Source: Pseudonocardia benzenivorans CB1190 (GTDB lineage Bacteria > Actinomycetota > Actinomycetes > Mycobacteriales > Pseudonocardiaceae). From it: a stretch of 64,000 bases of DNA. The stretch's first letter is position 1, and the number at the start of each line of letters is the position of its first letter. The notes under the pieces were generated by a model. The model was not told where the DNA came from, ran no database searches, and saw only the letters and a list, made by a program, of their open reading frames with translations. The stretch spans positions 1,302,001 to 1,366,000 of the forward strand of contig NC_015312.1 of NCBI RefSeq assembly GCF_000196675.2, in the 5' to 3' direction. Positions 44,139 to 52,394 of this stretch are shown in pieces. Position numbers and translations under genes: made by a program.

Positions 44139-45494
44139 ATGTCCAACACCGTCGACGTGGTCGTAATCGGCATGGGCCCAGGTGGCGAAGCGCTGGCCGG
44201 CCAGCTCGCCGAGGCCGGCCTGGCCGTGGTGGGCGCCGACGCCCGCCTCGTCGGCGGCGAATGCCCTTACTACGGCTGCATTCCGAGCAAGATGATGATC
44301 CGCGCCGCCAACAGCCTCGCCGAGGCCCGGCGGGTGCCGGCCCTGGCCGGGCAGGCCGATATCCGACCCGACTTCGCGCCGGTGGCGGCGCGGACCAGGG
44401 ACGAGGCCACCGACAACTGGAACGACCAGGTCGCCGTGGACCGCTTCACCGGCAAAGGCGGCCGGTTCATCCGGGGCCACGGCCGGATCACCGGCCCGCA
44501 GACGGTGCGAATCGGGGACGAGGAGTTCACCGCGACCCGCGCGATCGTGCTCAACACCGGCACCGACCCGGCCGTCCCACCGATTCCCGGGCTGGCCGCG
44601 ACGCCGTTCTGGACCAACCGCGACGCCGTCGCGGCCGAGACCGCACCGGAGTCGCTGATCGTGCTCGGCGGCGGCGCGATCGGCCTCGAACTCGCCCAGG
44701 CCTTCGCCCGGTTCGGCACGCAGGTGAGCGTGGTCGAGGTGGCCGAGAAGATCCTGCCCCTCGAAGAACCCGAAGCCAGCCAGGTCCTCACCGACGTCCT
44801 CACCGCCGAAGAACTCGCGCTGCACACCGGCGCCCCCGCCCAGGCGGTATCCCACGACGGCACCGGCTTCACCGTCCGCATCCCCGACGGCGAACTGAAG
44901 GCCGAACGACTGCTGGTGGCCACCGGCCGCGCCACCGACCTCGCCGGGCTCGGCCTCGCGTCGATCGGGCTGGACACCGACCGCCAGTTCGTCGAACCCG
45001 ACGAGTACCTGCGCATCGCCGACGGCGTTTACGCGATCGGGGACATCACCGGCAAGGGCGCGTTCACCCACGTCTCGATGTATCAGGCCGCGGTCGCCGC
45101 CCGCCACATCCTCGGCGAGGACGGCCCCGGCGCCGAGTACCACGCCGTGCCGCGGGTGACCTTCACCGATCCCGAGGTCGGAGCGGTCGGGCTCACCGAG
45201 GCCCAGGCTCGCGAGCGGGGCATCGACGTCCTCACCGCCACCACCGAGGTGCCCAGCTCCGCCCGCGGCTGGATCCACCAGGCTGGCAACGACGGCGTGA
45301 TCAAACTCGTCCAAGACGCGAACCGCGGCGTCCTGATCGGCGCAACCTCGGTCGGCCCGCACGGCGGCGAAGTGCTCTCCGCGCTCGCCGTGGCCGTGCA
45401 CGCCGAAGTGCCGGTCGACCGGCTCAAGCAGATGATCTACGCCTACCCGACCTTCCACCGCGCCATCGAAGACGCCCTGTCCCGGCTGTTCTGA
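44139..45494 (+). CDS. FAD-dependent pyridine nucleotide-disulfide oxidoreductase
   Basis: 451 aa, ATG 44139, 14 bp after the crp stop. FAD Rossmann motif VVVIGMGPGGEALAGQL at the start, redox-active GGECPYYGCIPSK (C-x4-C), NAD-binding GGGAIGLELAQAFARFG, and a C-terminal dimer interface with PTFHRAIEDAL, where the family active-site His and Glu are expected (YPTFHRAIE). It belongs to the lipoamide dehydrogenase/mercuric reductase class, but lacks an N-terminal HMA. Possibly reduces a thiol such as mycothiol disulfide or coenzyme A disulfide. Confidence 0.85.
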   Translation: MSNTVDVVVIGMGPGGEALAGQLAEAGLAVVGADARLVGGECPYYGCIPSKMMIRAANSLAEARRVPALAGQADIRPDFAPVAARTRDEATDNWNDQVAVDRFTGKGGRFIRGHGRITGPQTVRIGDEEFTATRAIVLNTGTDPAVPPIPGLAATPFWTNRDAVAAETAPESLIVLGGGAIGLELAQAFARFGTQVSVVEVAEKILPLEEPEASQVLTDVLTAEELALHTGAPAQAVSHDGTGFTVRIPDGELKAERLLVATGRATDLAGLGLASIGLDTDRQFVEPDEYLRIADGVYAIGDITGKGAFTHVSMYQAAVAARHILGEDGPGAEYHAVPRVTFTDPEVGAVGLTEAQARERGIDVLTATTEVPSSARGWIHQAGNDGVIKLVQDANRGVLIGATSVGPHGGEVLSALAVAVHAEVPVDRLKQMIYAYPTFHRAIEDALSRLF

Positions 45495-45505
45495 TCGTCA
45501 CGGTG

Positions 45506-45523
45506 GTGTCCGCTCGCTGACAC
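45506..45523. promoter_or_regulatory. Crp/Fnr-type palindrome, site 5
   Basis: GTGTC-cgctcgct-GACAC, 64 bp upstream of the NrtS-methyltransferase start at 45587. Confidence 0.65.
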
Positions 45524-45586
45524 TCTCCCTGCCGCCGGGCGAGGGCCGCGGTTAGCTTCCTGGGTCCACGGTTGTGAGGTGACGAG

Positions 45587-46648
45587 GTGGCGGTCGACGT
45601 GGCTGGCGAGGTCTGCCGGCACACCGGCAGGCAGATGTGCCCGCGGTGTTCGTGGACGCGGCCGCGCGAGGCGGCGCTGCTGGTGGTGCGCGGCCGGACG
45701 GCACGCACGGCGTTTCCGGTGGCGCTCGTGGTCGGCACCGTGCTGTCGCTGGTCAACCAGGGCACGACGATCGTCGCCGACACGGGAACCACGAGCACGT
45801 GGGTTCGGGTGGCGGTGAACTACGCGGTGCCGTTCATCGTCGCCAGCGTGGGCTACCTCGCTGGACGCCGGACCTCAGCGGACGCCACGCCCTGGCCCCG
45901 TTACCTGGCCCGCTACCACGACGCCCGGCCCGGCATCACCGAACTGCTCCTGGAGCAGGCCACGGATCGGCGAGCGGAGCAGCCCTACGAGTGGCTGCTC
46001 GAACCGCTGCCCGGCCGGCATGCGGTGATCCTCGACCTCGCCTGCGGCTCAGCGCCCACCCGTGAGCTGCTTCCGGACGCGCGGTGGCTCGGCGTCGACT
46101 TCTCCGCCGGGGAGCTGGCGCTCGCGATGGCCGCCGGTCGCGGCCCGGTGGTTCGCGGCCGCGTCGAGCGGCTGCCGATTGGAGAGAACGCCGTCGGTGC
46201 GGTGTGCGCGGCCATGTGCTTGCAGGTGCTGACCCCGCTCGATGCGGTGCTGGCCGAGGTGAAGCGGGTGCTGCGGCCGGGCGGGACGCTGGTGGCGCTG
46301 GTCCCGTCCCGGATGTGGTTCGGGCGCGGACTCCTCGGCTGGTGGCGGGTGATGCGGGCCCTGGGCATCCGCTCCCAGCCCTGGCCCAACCCCGACGCCC
46401 GCGACGCGCTGCCGAAGATCCTGCGCGCGCACGGGTTCATCGTCGACACCAGCGAACGCCGCGTGTTCCGGCGCGAGATCGGCGATCCGCACGCGGCGGC
46501 TCTGCTCCTCGACGGGCTGTACCTTCCCGACATCGCGCCCGACCGGGTCGAGGCCGCGCGCGCCGCGCTGGCGTCCTGGGCGCTGCCGGGCCGGTGGCTG
46601 CCGTTTCCGCTGCGCCGCGTCGTCGCCCACCTGCCCGTCGCGGGGTGA
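45587..46648 (+). CDS. NrtS-like membrane domain fused to a class I methyltransferase
   Basis: 353 aa from GTG 45587 with a GAGGTGACGAG site. Residues about 38-95 contain VALVVGTVLSLVNQG and WVRVAVNYAVPFIVASVGYLAG, the two-helix pattern of NrtS nitrate/nitrite transporters. Residues about 145-350 are a methyltransferase: VILDLACGSAPTREL, LGVDFSAGEL, VKRVLRPGGTLVALVPS. The N-terminus also has a C-x2-C pair. The fusion is unusual and could place a methyltransferase on a membrane. Operator 5 precedes it. Confidence 0.7.
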   Translation: MAVDVAGEVCRHTGRQMCPRCSWTRPREAALLVVRGRTARTAFPVALVVGTVLSLVNQGTTIVADTGTTSTWVRVAVNYAVPFIVASVGYLAGRRTSADATPWPRYLARYHDARPGITELLLEQATDRRAEQPYEWLLEPLPGRHAVILDLACGSAPTRELLPDARWLGVDFSAGELALAMAAGRGPVVRGRVERLPIGENAVGAVCAAMCLQVLTPLDAVLAEVKRVLRPGGTLVALVPSRMWFGRGLLGWWRVMRALGIRSQPWPNPDARDALPKILRAHGFIVDTSERRVFRREIGDPHAAALLLDGLYLPDIAPDRVEAARAALASWALPGRWLPFPLRRVVAHLPVAG

Positions 46649-46660
46649 GAGGAGAACCGG

Positions 46661-47212
46661 TTGTCGTACTTGCCGTCGCTGCCTACCGACGCGGTCCTGC
46701 TCGACGTGTTCCGGGCGTATCCGGACACCGCGGGACCGCTGCTCGACTATCACGAGGCGCTGCTGCGGGGGCCATCCCCGGTGAGCGTGGCCGAACGCGA
46801 GCTCATCGCCGCCTACGTCTCCGGCCTCAATTCCTGCGGCTATTGCCACGGCGTCCACACGGCCACCGCGGCCGCGTTCGGCATCCCCGAAAACACGCTC
46901 AGCGCACTGCTCACCGATGTCGACACCGCGCCGGTCGACGAGCGGCTCAAACCGCTCCTGTCTTACGTCGGGAGGCTCACCCGCACCCCGAACCGGATGG
47001 CCGAGGCCGACGCCGACGCGGTATTCGCCGCAGGCTGGGACGAGCGTGCCCTGCACGACGCGGTCTCGGTATGCGCGCTGTTCAACCTCATGAACCGCTT
47101 GGTCGACGGGCTCGGCATCACGGCGGGCCCGGACTACTTCACACGCTCGGCGCGGCGGCTGGCCGACGGCGGATACGCGGGCCTCAAGACAATGCTCGGC
47201 GACGACCGGTGA
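46661..47212 (+). CDS. AhpD-like (carboxymuconolactone decarboxylase family) protein
   Basis: 183 aa from TTG 46661 with GAGAGGAG upstream. The active-site pair is NSCGYCHGVHT (C-x2-C-x3-H), which in AhpD carries out thiol-dependent peroxide chemistry. Family members are helical and about 170-180 aa, as here. It overlaps the next gene by GTGA. Likely a thiol peroxidase or reductase serving the same redox response as the other genes. Confidence 0.8.
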   Translation: MSYLPSLPTDAVLLDVFRAYPDTAGPLLDYHEALLRGPSPVSVAERELIAAYVSGLNSCGYCHGVHTATAAAFGIPENTLSALLTDVDTAPVDERLKPLLSYVGRLTRTPNRMAEADADAVFAAGWDERALHDAVSVCALFNLMNRLVDGLGITAGPDYFTRSARRLADGGYAGLKTMLGDDR

Positions 47213-47883
47213 CGACCGAACCGGACAGCCGCGCAGCCACCAACGCGCTCCTGGACGGGTTGCGGCACGGACGATGGCGGCCGCGAGCCTGGACCAGATT
47301 CCTCCTCGACACCGTTCGGCGCTCGATCCACCAGGCCCGGATGCGGCCACGTGCGCTGGGCGAGATCACCCTGCTGCACCTCGTCTTCGCCGCGGCCGGC
47401 CGCGGGAAGCGTCCTGTGTGGACGATGGCGAGCTGGGTGCTGGCGGCCACCCACCTGGGCATGCTGGAAGACCGCCGCTCCCTCGGTGCGGCCGACATCG
47501 TCACCTTGACCCGCGCCAACCTGCCCGCGATCACCGACGGGTGGGCCGTCCCCGTTGTCGCCCTCGCCAGTGATGTCGCCGACGGCCACCTCGCCCGCAG
47601 GCTCGGTACCACGTCCCGGTTCGGGGCTGCCGCGGACTCGCTGGCCGACGCGGCCTTCTGGGCCTGGTTCGCCCTGCGCCACGAACCCAGCTGCCGGGTC
47701 CGCATCGCCGCGCTGGCGGCCTGGGTCGCTCCGGTCGTCGCGGTCACCACAGCGAGCTTCGGACGCGGCCGGATGGTGGACGCGCCACGGCCCGTCGTCG
47801 TCCGGCCGGCCGCGGCGATGCAGGCCGTGCTCGCCGCCCGCGCCCTCCTTCGCCGGACACGTGGCTACCGCAGCAGCAGGTAG
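47209..47883 (+). CDS. CDP-alcohol phosphatidyltransferase-like membrane protein
   Basis: 224 aa. The signature D-x2-D-G-x2-A-R-x8-G-x3-D-x3-D is complete in SDVADGHLARRLGTTSRFGAAADSLAD, given here in outline (DVADGHLAR, then FGAAADSLAD). Hydrophobic segments follow. The N-terminal 80 residues are longer than usual and unrecognised. Such enzymes join a CDP-activated lipid or sugar to an alcohol. It overlaps the AhpD-like gene by GTGA at its start and converges with the phosphate transporter gene, overlapping by 19 bp. Confidence 0.75.
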   Translation: MTTEPDSRAATNALLDGLRHGRWRPRAWTRFLLDTVRRSIHQARMRPRALGEITLLHLVFAAAGRGKRPVWTMASWVLAATHLGMLEDRRSLGAADIVTLTRANLPAITDGWAVPVVALASDVADGHLARRLGTTSRFGAAADSLADAAFWAWFALRHEPSCRVRIAALAAWVAPVVAVTTASFGRGRMVDAPRPVVVRPAAAMQAVLAARALLRRTRGYRSSR

Positions 47884-48875
47884 ACCCCGGCAGCGACCAG
47901 TGCGGCGACGAACGGGGTCACGGTCCACGCGACGGCGAAGTCACGGAGTGTGCGCGTGTTGAGCCGAGTCAGCTCGGTGCCCGAGGTCCCGGCGATCGCG
48001 CCGGTGGATACGTGCGTGGTGGACATCGGCAGTCCCGCGGCGCCGCCCATGCCGACCAGAAGGGCGGTGACGAGGTTCGCGCGAAGCCCCTCTGTGTGAC
48101 GCAGCGAGACGACGCCTTCGCCGAGCCGGCGGGCTACAGGAATCCCAACGATCACGGCGCCGGCGCACATCGCCGCCGCCACAAGGTAAGTGACCCCAGC
48201 GATCGACATCCCCGCCGGCACGAGAGCGAACGCACCGACCGCGACCAGCTTCGGCGTGTCGTTGAGACCCCGCGCCGCGCTGACCGCCCCGGCCGACAAC
48301 CAGTGCAGGCTCGTCAGGATGGCCGGCGGAACTCTGGTTACCGGGACGAACGGGACTCCGCCGTAGAGGCGCGCCGCGGCCGCAGGCCGGGTCCGGGCAC
48401 CGGCGTCGATCCGGCGTGCGACTACGGCAACGCCTGCCGAGATCGCGAACGCCGCAGCCGCGCTGGCCAGGAGCGGAATCGCCACCTTGGTCAGCAGGGC
48501 CGACCACCGCACCTGTTTCGAGTCCAGCAGCAGGCCGGCGCCGATCAGCGCGCCGACGATCGCGTGCGTGGTGGAGACCGGCAACCGCAACAGGGTCGCC
48601 GCAGCCACCCAGACACTCACTCCGGCCAGGACCGCGAGAGCGAACTCCGGAGTCGGTGCCGCGGCGACGATGCCCGACGAGAACAACGTGAGCATGCTGG
48701 TCCCGAGCCATACTGCGGCGAGGGAACCGAGCAGCGTGGTCAGAGCTCCCCAGGCAACCGCCGTCCGGTAGCGCGTCACACCGGAACCAGCTAGCGTGGC
48801 CACGCCCTTGGACACGTCGTTGGCGCCGTTGGTGCCGGCCAGCAGCAGTACGCCCACCAGGATCGCCACCGTCAC
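47865..48875 (-). CDS. PiT-family inorganic phosphate transporter
   Basis: 336 aa, polytopic membrane protein. The duplicated PiT signature is present: GTNGANDVSKGVATL near the N-terminus and RGLNDTPKLVAVGA in the second half, each with the G-x-N-D phosphate-binding motif. SVSTTHAIVG-type and MSTTHVSTGAI segments are also typical of the two repeats. It imports inorganic phosphate with cation symport. It has its own upstream region with operator 6. Length slightly short but complete. Confidence 0.85.
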   Translation of the reverse strand: MTVAILVGVLLLAGTNGANDVSKGVATLAGSGVTRYRTAVAWGALTTLLGSLAAVWLGTSMLTLFSSGIVAAAPTPEFALAVLAGVSVWVAAATLLRLPVSTTHAIVGALIGAGLLLDSKQVRWSALLTKVAIPLLASAAAAFAISAGVAVVARRIDAGARTRPAAAARLYGGVPFVPVTRVPPAILTSLHWLSAGAVSAARGLNDTPKLVAVGAFALVPAGMSIAGVTYLVAAAMCAGAVIVGIPVARRLGEGVVSLRHTEGLRANLVTALLVGMGGAAGLPMSTTHVSTGAIAGTSGTELTRLNTRTLRDFAVAWTVTPFVAALVAAGVYLLLR

Positions 48876-48942
48876 TGGTCCTCCTCATTCCCGGAACCGA
48901 TCCGGGCATTCCAGCGGCATACCCGCGATCGGGGAAGGAGTT

Positions 48943-48960
48943 GTGTCGGCGCGCTGACAA
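48943..48960. promoter_or_regulatory. Crp/Fnr-type palindrome, site 6
   Basis: GTGTC-ggcgcgct-GACAA, between the phosphate transporter start (48875) and the end of the anti-sigma-like gene. Confidence 0.6.
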
Positions 48961-48974
48961 TCTCCAGACGTCAC

Positions 48975-49175
48975 TCACGCGTCGCTGACGGATCGCCTCG
49001 ACGTGCCCGGGATGCCACGCAGAGCTTCCTTGATCCCGCGCAAGGCTGCGGCGAGTTCACGACAGCCGGGGCACGCCCGCAGATGCGCCACCACCCATAG
49101 CCGATCACGGACGGCAAGCTCACCATCCACATAGGCCCCTACCGCTCTGCGCAACTGCCGATGCCGCCAACCCAT
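48975..49175 (-). CDS. short zf-HC2-type protein
   Basis: 66 aa. HLRACPGCRELA (H-x3-C-x2-C) is the zinc anti-sigma signature. No sigma factor gene adjoins it, unlike the pair at 35519-36327, so it is an orphan. It could bind a distant sigma factor or act as a small zinc protein. Confidence 0.6.
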   Translation of the reverse strand: MGWRHRQLRRAVGAYVDGELAVRDRLWVVAHLRACPGCRELAAALRGIKEALRGIPGTSRRSVSDA

Positions 49176-49221
49176 GTCGGGGAACCCGGTGACAGCCGGG
49201 CCGAATTCCCGCCTGCTCGGT

Positions 49222-49239
49222 CTGTCACGGTTGTGACAG
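49222..49239. promoter_or_regulatory. Crp/Fnr-type palindrome, site 7
   Basis: CTGTC-acggttgt-GACAG; the arms extend to TGTCAC/GTGACA. It lies about 180 bp upstream of the secreted protein gene at 49420 and just upstream of the orphan anti-sigma gene. Confidence 0.6.
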
Positions 49240-49419
49240 TTGCAGCCGGTTCGCGGAAAAAAGCCGATCCGGATCGGAAGGTCCGCGAGATCTTACCGAG
49301 TTTCCGTCGTGCCAGTTCGCGCCTCGCAGCTTCACAGCGTGCTGGCCGATCATCTCGCGCCCGGCGTGGACACATGGATGCCGCCGCTCGCGGGAACAGT
49401 CCGAGAACAGGAGAAAGAT

Positions 49420-49917
49420 ATGCGACGTATGGGTTTGCTTGCCGCGGCAGCGGCCGGGGTGCTCGCCCCACTGGCCGTGGCGCTGCCGGCATCAGCGGCT
49501 CCGGCGCACAACCAGCTCAACATCCCCATCATCGGCGATCTGCTCGGTGGTTCGACGCACAACGGGGCAATCGATCGGAATCCCCGGCACTACCGCCACC
49601 ACGGCAGTGACTACGACGGTTCGAGCTCGGTAACGGTGTACGCCACCGGGGCCGACCGCAACGGCAACGTGTCGTTCGTCATCGAAGGGCGTGACCTGCC
49701 GCCGCTGATGCATGTCACGCTCAGCAGCGCCGGGCTGAATGCGGCCTGCGTCGGCGGCAACAGCCTCAACGGCGCGACGGCACGCACCGACCTGTCGGGC
49801 GACTTCAACTTCGGTGCGACCGGCACGACGTGTATCGACGGCACCTACCGGATCGATGCCACCGAGCAGTCCACCCCGTACCGCACGTTCTCCGCGGACG
49901 TGACCGTCGAATCCTGA
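49420..49917 (+). CDS. secreted protein of unknown function
   Basis: 165 aa from ATG 49420. A clear signal peptide, RRMGLLAAAAAGVLAPLAVALPASA, given in part (GLLAAAAAGVLAPLAVALP), is cut after ASA. The mature protein has paired Cys residues (AACVGG and TTCIDG) that may form a disulfide, and many Gly/Ser/Thr, giving a beta-sandwich impression. Unknown function. Operator 7 lies upstream. Confidence 0.65.
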   Translation: MRRMGLLAAAAAGVLAPLAVALPASAAPAHNQLNIPIIGDLLGGSTHNGAIDRNPRHYRHHGSDYDGSSSVTVYATGADRNGNVSFVIEGRDLPPLMHVTLSSAGLNAACVGGNSLNGATARTDLSGDFNFGATGTTCIDGTYRIDATEQSTPYRTFSADVTVES

Positions 49918-50006
49918 CCCTGCTGTCCGATTTGTGGTCCGGGCATGCCGGATGCCCCCTCCGGCTGCCCGGACCGCACCCCGGTTCCCGAAGTCGAAAG
50001 AGAGGC

Positions 50007-50540
50007 ATGATGACCACCTCGCCCGCGGCGTCACCCGATAGCGATCTGGCGCGCCGCCCAGCTCGTGCCGACCGGCGGCTCCTCGTCGCGACACTCGCGC
50101 GCGGCGCGGTCGCGGGTATGGCGGCCGGCATGCTGTTCGCGGCGATGACCATGTGGCTGGTCGTCAGCCAGGGCATGCCGGTGAAGATCCCGTTGCTGGC
50201 CATCGCGAGCATCGTGCAAGGCCAGCACGCCATCGGTGCCGGCACGGCCAGCCCGCTCCTGGGCGCGGTCGTCCACCTCATGCTGTCCGCCGCGTTCGGG
50301 ATGGTCCTGGCGTGGCTGCTGCGCCGGGCGCGGACCGACGCCACCGCGGTTCTCATCGGCGCCGGCTACGGCCTGGCGCTGTACGTGGTGAACTTCGTGG
50401 CGCTGGGCAGCGCGGTCTTCGCCGTGTTCACCCGGCTCAACCAGCCCTTCCAGGTCCTCAACCACCTCGTCTACGGCGTGCTCGTCGCACTCTTCCTGCT
50501 ACTGTGGCGACCACGCCAGGCCCGCTCAGCGCGGTCGTAA
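50007..50540 (+). CDS. membrane protein, hypothetical
   Basis: 177 aa from ATG 50007 with AGAGG upstream. Four hydrophobic stretches can be seen: GAVAGMAAGMLFAAMTMWLVV, in outline AAGMLFAAMTMWLVV; LLGAVVHLMLSAAFGMVLAWLL; VLIGAGYGLALYVVNFVAL; and VYGVLVALFLLLW. No catalytic or transport motif. It lies between a secreted protein and the second Crp/Fnr gene (1 bp gap), so it may be regulated by or with that protein. Confidence 0.65.
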   Translation: MMTTSPAASPDSDLARRPARADRRLLVATLARGAVAGMAAGMLFAAMTMWLVVSQGMPVKIPLLAIASIVQGQHAIGAGTASPLLGAVVHLMLSAAFGMVLAWLLRRARTDATAVLIGAGYGLALYVVNFVALGSAVFAVFTRLNQPFQVLNHLVYGVLVALFLLLWRPRQARSARS

Positions 50541-50541
50541 C

Positions 50542-51267
50542 GTGTTCCGCGACCCGGCCGGTCCCGGACCCAAGACCTGCCGGACGGCACGGAACATCCC
50601 GATCACCCCACGGGCCGCCCGGTGGCTGATCCAGTGCCTGACCGGGGATACGGCCGTCGACGTACCCGACGGCGACGTGGCCGAGCTGGCCGCGCACCTC
50701 GCGGTCCGCATCCTCCCGGCGGGTGCGGACGCGTTCGCATCCGGCGACCGGCCCGACGGGGTGTCGGTGATCCGCAGCGGGGCGATCGAGCTGATGATCG
50801 GCGAGGGCCCGCACCGGCGGGTCGCACAGGTGCTGCGCCAGGGCGACGTGTTCGGCGACATCCCGCTGCTGCTCGACCGAGATCCGCCGTATCGCCCGCG
50901 CGCGGCGACCACGACCACCTGCCTGTGGATCGCGGCCGAGGACTTCCGGCGCCTGGTTTCGGATCGGCCGGTGTTGGCCCGGGTGTGGCTGATCAGCTGC
51001 GCGCGCCGCTTCTTCGACAGCCAGGCCCGCTTGCTGCGATTGGTCGACGGCGCGCTGCCGCAACGGGTCGCCCGGCACCTGCTCAGCGAGGCACGCGACG
51101 GTGTCGTCGCCCTGCCGCAGGCAACCCTCGCCGCCATGCTGGGCATCCCGCGCCCGTCGCTGAACCGGGTACTGCGCGACTTCGAACGCAGGCGGCTGAT
51201 CAGCCTCCACTACCGGCAGGTGCGGTTGCTCGACATCGACGGCCTGCGTCGCGCAGCACACGATTGA
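50542..51267 (+). CDS. Crp/Fnr family transcription regulator (second copy)
   Basis: 241 aa from GTG 50542. The sensor domain shows DAFASGDRPDGVSVIRSGAIELMIG, in outline PDGVSVIRSGAIELMIG, and LRQGDVFGDIPLLL. The DNA-binding helix-turn-helix is LPQATLAAMLGIPRPSLNRVLRDFERR, in outline AAMLGIPRPSLNRVLRDF. Its recognition helix is nearly identical to that of the first copy, with Arg-Pro-Ser-Leu-Asn, so both probably bind the same operator. No FNR-type four-Cys cluster. Confidence 0.85.
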   Translation: MFRDPAGPGPKTCRTARNIPITPRAARWLIQCLTGDTAVDVPDGDVAELAAHLAVRILPAGADAFASGDRPDGVSVIRSGAIELMIGEGPHRRVAQVLRQGDVFGDIPLLLDRDPPYRPRAATTTTCLWIAAEDFRRLVSDRPVLARVWLISCARRFFDSQARLLRLVDGALPQRVARHLLSEARDGVVALPQATLAAMLGIPRPSLNRVLRDFERRRLISLHYRQVRLLDIDGLRRAAHD

Positions 51268-51407
51268 GCCAGAAACCTGCGGGAAAAGGGAATGTCCGGC
51301 ACCAGCCAGCGGGTTCCGAACTCGGCGTGCGCCCGTGCACCCCGCTCGACCGCGCCCCGCAGGCACCGTCGAGACAAACCACATCTTGGCATGAGGAGCT
51401 CACTATC
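51268..51407. other. intergenic stretch upstream of the lipoprotein
   Basis: No Crp/Fnr-type palindrome found here. It contains the GAGGAG ribosome site (51393-51398) serving the TTG start at 51408. Confidence 0.4.
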
Positions 51408-52373
51408 TTGCGTATGACGACTATGGGACGTCGTTCCCGGCTGCTCGGCATAACCGCCGCGGCGGTCGCCCTGTCCGTGGGCGCCACCGCCTGCGGCGGC
51501 GGCAACACCGGCAGCGGATCGCAGCCGACCTCGGCCCCGGCAGCCTCGTCCGCCCCGGTGCAGAACCCGCAAGCCGCGCAGACCAGCCTGATCACGGTGG
51601 CCTCGGGCAAGGACTTTCAGTCCACTGTGGATGGTCTGAAACAGGCGGTGTCGGCCAACGGCATGATGATCCTCGGCGACATGGACCAGGCCGGCGCGCT
51701 GAAGACGACCGGTCTGCAGCTCAAGGGCGCACACAGCTTCTTCGTCGGCAACCCGGCCGCCGGCAAGATGTTCTTCCAGCAGACGCCCGCCATCGGCGCG
51801 GTGATCCCGCTGCAGATGCACGTGTGGGCTGACGACACGGGCAAGACGAACATCAGCTACTTCGACCCGAAGCCGCTGTTCCAGGCGGTCGACCCGAAGC
51901 TGGCCGACGGCGGGCAGAAGATGTCCGACGCCGCGGCGATGATCGCCAAGGCCGCAACGGGCGGCACCGGCCAGCCCGGCACCGCACAGGACGCCAAGTT
52001 CGTCACCGTCGACGCCAAGGGCAGTTTCGACGACACGGTGAACGCGCTCAAGCAGGCGGTGTCGGCCAACGGCATGATGATCCTCGGCGATCTGGACCAG
52101 GCCGGGGCGCTGAAGGCGACCGGGCTGCAACTGAAGGGCGCGCACACGTTCTTCGCGGGCAACCCCAGCGTGGGCAAGATGTTCTTCCAGCAAGCTCCCG
52201 CCATCGGCGCGGTGATCCCGCTGCGCATTCTCGTCTGGGCCGACAACGACGGCAAGGCCCACGTCAGCTACTTCGACCCCAACGCCCTGTTCCAGGCAGT
52301 GAACCCGAAGCTCGCCGACGGCGGGCAGAAGATGTCCCAGGCCATGACGATGCTCGCCAACGCGGTCAAGTAA
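51408..52373 (+). CDS. lipoprotein with two DUF302 domains
   Basis: 321 aa. TTG 51408 is preferred (GAGGAG 9 nt upstream); ATG 51414 is possible. The signal ends in VGATACGGG, a lipobox-like Cys. Two tandem DUF302 repeats of about 115 residues follow, each with LKQAVSANGMMILGD and FFQQ-PAIGAVIPL; they are nearly identical, a recent internal duplication. DUF302 proteins are small alpha/beta domains linked to redox or heme-related stress. It is probably on the outer face of the membrane. Confidence 0.8.
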   Translation: MRMTTMGRRSRLLGITAAAVALSVGATACGGGNTGSGSQPTSAPAASSAPVQNPQAAQTSLITVASGKDFQSTVDGLKQAVSANGMMILGDMDQAGALKTTGLQLKGAHSFFVGNPAAGKMFFQQTPAIGAVIPLQMHVWADDTGKTNISYFDPKPLFQAVDPKLADGGQKMSDAAAMIAKAATGGTGQPGTAQDAKFVTVDAKGSFDDTVNALKQAVSANGMMILGDLDQAGALKATGLQLKGAHTFFAGNPSVGKMFFQQAPAIGAVIPLRILVWADNDGKAHVSYFDPNALFQAVNPKLADGGQKMSQAMTMLANAVK

Positions 52374-52394
52374 CCGGCCGAAGTGGGGAACCTG

